Positions 7,259-9,101 of a stretch of DNA of 9,101 nucleotides are shown one piece after another. The translations under genes were made by a program, and so were the position numbers. Position 1 is the stretch's first letter. Each line of letters opens with the position of its first letter. The notes under the pieces were generated by a model. The model worked only from the letters and a program-made list of their open reading frames with translations. It was not told where the DNA came from and did not search any database. The stretch spans positions 1 through 9,101 of the forward strand of contig CALXZW010000050.1 of NCBI GenBank assembly GCA_944393345.1. The letters are read 5' to 3'. The DNA comes from an uncultured Clostridia bacterium. Its GTDB lineage: Bacteria; Bacillota; Clostridia; TANB77; CAG-508.

Positions 7259-7425
7259 ATATCCACATACTAGTTGTGAATATCCTGTTAATAACCTGTG
7301 GACATTTCAGTTATGCACATTTCAATGTTGAAAGTGTGGATTTGCACTATAGTTTTCCACTCACTTATCAACACTAAAATTGTTAGGGATTGTAACTTTC
7401 AACACAGTTTTCCACATTATCCACA
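7259..7425. other. DnaA-box cluster between dnaA and dnaN (second part of oriC)
   Basis: Forward boxes or variants of TTATCCACA lie at 7259-7267 (ATATCCACA), 7311-7319 (TTATGCACA), 7353-7361 (TTTTCCACT), 7365-7373 (TTATCAACA), 7408-7416 (TTTTCCACA) and 7417-7425 (perfect). Reverse-strand variants lie at 7275-7283, 7297-7305 and 7335-7343. The last two forward boxes abut and lead straight into the trio element. The density, mixed affinity and placement match the downstream half of a Firmicute origin. Non-perfect sites are assigned by eye and some may not bind. Confidence 0.85.
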
Positions 7426-7476
7426 GCACCTACTACTACTACTACTAATTAATATTTATTTTATATTATAATATAT
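7408..7476 (+). other. Origin unwinding element: DnaA boxes, GC-rich spacer, DnaA-trios and AT-rich DUE
   Basis: Two adjoining boxes (7408-7425) are followed by the short GC-rich GCACC (7426-7430). Then six uninterrupted CTA repeats occupy 7430-7447, so the opposite strand reads 3'-GAT-5' six times. From 7448 to 7476 the sequence is pure A/T. This matches the basal unwinding system described in Bacillus subtilis, where DnaA spreads from the boxes onto the trios to open the duplex. It ends directly at the dnaN Shine-Dalgarno. Confidence 0.88.
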
Positions 7477-7491
7477 AAGGAGGAAATTAAA

Positions 7492-8610
7492 ATGAAAATA
7501 GTTTGTTATAAAGATAAATTACTTAAAGCTCTGAATTCCGTAGTAAAAGGAGTTGCATCTAAAACAACAATGCCTATTCTAGAAGGAATATTAATTCAAA
7601 CAAATGATAATGAAATAAAGTTAACAACATATGATTTAGAAATTGGTATAGAATATATTATGGATTGTGAAGTTAAAGAACAAGGAAGTACGGTTGTAAA
7701 TGCAGTTATGTTTAGTGAAATCATAAGAAAATTGCCAGATACAGAAATTTATATAACATTAAATGATAAAAATTTATTAGAAATTGAATGTGAAGGCTCT
7801 TTATATAAATTAGCAACTATGAATCCGGAAGAATTTCCAGAATTACCAAAAATAGAAATTGAAAATTCTATAGAAATAGATCAAAATGTTTTAAAAAATA
7901 TGATAAGAAAAACAATATTTGCCGTAAGTTCAGAAGAAAGTAGACCTATTTTTACAGGTTGTTTGTTCGAAATAGAAAATAATAAATTAAGTCTTGTATC
8001 AGTTGATGGTTTTAGGTTAGCATTAAGAACAATATTCTTGACAAAGCAAACAAATAATTTTAGTGCAGTTATTCCTGGAAAAACATTAAATGAAATTATA
8101 AAGATAATATCAGATTCATTTGAACCAATAAAAATAGGAGTTTCAAAAAATCAAGCGTTATTTGAAATGGATAATTGTAAAATAGTTACAAGAATATTAG
8201 ATGGAGAATTTTTAAATTATAAAAATGTAATACCAAATAATTGGGAAACAAGAATAAAAGTAAATAAAAATAATATTCAAAATAGTTTTGAAAGAATAAG
8301 TTTAATTTCTGCATCATCTGTCGAAAAAGAAAAGAAATATCCTGTAAAAGTAAAAGTAGACATTGGAAAAGTAACTATTTCTTGTACAAACCAAACAGGG
8401 GATGCTAAAGAAGAATTATATGTAGCAACAGAAGGAAAAAATTTAGAAGCCGGTTTTAATCCAAAATATTTTTTAGATAGTTTAAAAGCAATTGATGATG
8501 AAGATGTTTATATAGAATTTGGTTCTAATATTTCACCATGTTTAATAAAATCTGTGGAAAATAAAGATTATACATATATGATTTTACCAATAAGATTAAA
8601 AGAAGAATAA
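7492..8610 (+). CDS. dnaN: DNA polymerase III beta subunit (sliding clamp) DnaN
   Basis: DnaN forms the dimeric ring that tethers the replicative polymerase and many repair factors to DNA. The 372 residues match the family's length and its three-fold clamp layout (~1-125, ~126-250, ~251-372). Visible landmarks are KTTMPILEGILI (24-35), TTYDLEIGI (45-53), EFPELP (114-119), SRPIFTGCLFEI (150-161), VSVDGFRLALR (169-179), VIPGKTLNEI (193-202) and the C-terminal YMILPIRL (362-369), which helps form the partner-binding pocket. AAGGAGGA at 7478-7485 lies 6 nt before the ATG, which fixes the start. It follows dnaA across the origin. The usual next genes (an S4-domain protein, recF, gyrB) are not reached: 490 bp of non-coding repeat follows. 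The frame is intact. Confidence 0.98.
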   Translation: MKIVCYKDKLLKALNSVVKGVASKTTMPILEGILIQTNDNEIKLTTYDLEIGIEYIMDCEVKEQGSTVVNAVMFSEIIRKLPDTEIYITLNDKNLLEIECEGSLYKLATMNPEEFPELPKIEIENSIEIDQNVLKNMIRKTIFAVSSEESRPIFTGCLFEIENNKLSLVSVDGFRLALRTIFLTKQTNNFSAVIPGKTLNEIIKIISDSFEPIKIGVSKNQALFEMDNCKIVTRILDGEFLNYKNVIPNNWETRIKVNKNNIQNSFERISLISASSVEKEKKYPVKVKVDIGKVTISCTNQTGDAKEELYVATEGKNLEAGFNPKYFLDSLKAIDDEDVYIEFGSNISPCLIKSVENKDYTYMILPIRLKEE

Positions 8611-8640
8611 AGGTAGAAGAAATTCTGCCTTTAAATTTTA
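8609..8640 (+). terminator. Probable dnaN terminator hairpin
   Basis: Starting in the dnaN stop codon, AAAGGTAGAA (8609-8618) pairs with TTCTGCCTTT (8623-8632) over 10 bp, including one G-T pair, around the stable tetraloop GAAA. The following AAATTTTA is only a weak T-run, so termination may be inefficient. The stem also spans the stop codon and could protect the 3' end. Confidence 0.55.
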
Positions 8641-8652
8641 AAATAGAAAAAG

Positions 8653-8869
8653 TTATCCACAAATTGTAAAAGAATTGTGGATAAGTAAAAATGCTTTTAG
8701 AAAAAATAATTATAAAAATCAAAAATAAGCCAAAATAAAAAATAAATAATATATTTATATAGTTAAATAAAAAGAAAAAAATAGTAAAAAATAGATAAAA
8801 AAAGAAAAAAAGAGAAAACAAAAGAATAAAAATGAAATAAATTAAACGGAAAATAATAAAAAAATAAAA
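8653..8869 (+). repeat. Tandem repeat unit 1 (217 bp) with an inverted pair of perfect DnaA boxes
   Basis: The unit opens with a perfect forward box TTATCCACA (8653-8661) and a perfect reverse box TGTGGATAA (8676-8684), arranged as an inverted repeat around a short spacer. It continues as ~180 bp of DNA made almost wholly of A with scattered T and G and very few C. It starts 42 bp after the dnaN stop. No open frame with a ribosome binding site is present; the longest ATG frame is 15 codons and is not kept in unit 2. Confidence 0.85.
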
Positions 8870-9078
8870 TTATTCACAAATTGTAAAAAAATGTGGATAA
8901 TTGAAAATGTTCTTAAGAAAAAATAATCATAAAAATCCAAAATAAAAAATAAATAATATAGTTATATAGTTAAATAAAAAAGAAAAAAATAGTAAAAAAT
9001 AGATAAAAAAAGAAAAAAAGAGAAAATAAAAGAATAAAAAAGAAATAAATTAAGTGAAAAATAATCAAAAAAATAAAG
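8870..9078 (+). repeat. Tandem repeat unit 2 (209 bp), diverged copy of unit 1
   Basis: It repeats unit 1 in order and orientation: TTATTCACA (8870-8878, one mismatch), a perfect TGTGGATAA (8892-8900), then the same A-rich body. Long shared blocks such as AATAGTAAAAAATAGATAAA are identical, with small insertions and substitutions elsewhere; by eye the copies are roughly 85-90% identical. The offset between the forward boxes is 217 bp and between the reverse boxes 216 bp. Confidence 0.85.
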
Positions 9079-9101
9079 TTATTTACAAATTGCTAAAAAA
9101 A
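9079..9101 (+). repeat. Start of tandem repeat unit 3, cut by the window edge
   Basis: TTATTTACA (9079-9087, two mismatches to the DnaA box) followed by AATTGCTAAAAAA matches the opening of units 1 and 2, in which the box is followed by AATTGTAAAA. The array therefore continues beyond the window and its copy number is unknown. The forward box decays from perfect to one to two mismatches over the three copies. Confidence 0.7.

Noticed and set aside
8691..8738. Short ATG frame (15 codons) inside tandem repeat unit 1
   Set aside because: No ribosome binding site, and the corresponding frame in unit 2 is shifted and different, so it is not conserved as protein.
8525..8821. Minus-strand open frame (98 codons) with a very Phe-rich, membrane-like product
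   Set aside because: It is the complement of the A-rich repeat and the end of dnaN. The hydrophobicity comes from poly-T codons, and there is no ribosome binding site.
1..9101. CRISPR array, insertion sequence, tRNA or rRNA gene
   Set aside because: No short regularly spaced repeats, no transposase motifs with terminal inverted repeats, and no tRNA- or rRNA-like sequence were seen on either strand.

Overview
This is a chromosomal replication-origin region from a very AT-rich bacterium, most likely a low-GC Firmicute of the Clostridia type. The evidence is the gene order: mnmG, mnmE, khpB/jag, yidC, yidD, rnpA and rpmH lie on the minus strand, and dnaA and dnaN on the plus strand, diverging from a segment full of DnaA boxes. 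Shine-Dalgarno sequences are strong (AGGAGGT-like). UGG encodes Trp, and UAA, UAG and UGA all end genes here, so the standard bacterial code appears to be in use. The lineage is inferred from gene order and composition, not from a search.

Layout. 1-1022: 5' part of mnmG, running off the left edge. 1023-1389: AT-rich spacer. 1390-2758: mnmE, whose first ~11 codons are out of frame with the rest because of one extra base near 2725. 2764-2891: mnmE promoter and SD, then the terminator of the upstream operon. 2904-5340: tightly packed operon rpmH-rnpA-yidD-yidC-khpB, driven by a consensus sigma-A-type promoter at 5415-5444. 5341-5800: rpmH/dnaA divergent region with the first DnaA-box cluster. 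5801-7159: dnaA, interrupted by an in-frame TAG at codon 238. 7160-7491: second box cluster with a textbook DnaA-trio unwinding element. 7492-8610: dnaN. 8611-9101: non-coding, holding a hairpin and then two full copies plus the start of a third of a ~210-217 bp A-rich tandem repeat, each beginning with DnaA boxes.

How the parts work together. DnaA binds the flanking boxes, opens DNA at the trio/AT-rich element just before dnaN, and probably represses its own promoter. DnaN is the sliding clamp. The minus-strand operon makes ribosomal protein L34, the RNase P protein, the membrane insertase YidC with its helper YidD, and the RNA-binding protein KhpB. MnmE and MnmG together modify the wobble uridine of certain tRNAs.

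The points most worth a second look are the internal stop in dnaA, the frameshift in mnmE, and the DnaA-box-bearing tandem repeats after dnaN. The two lesions could be assembly or sequencing errors. I do not see a wholly novel gene system here; the repeats are the best candidate for something undescribed.
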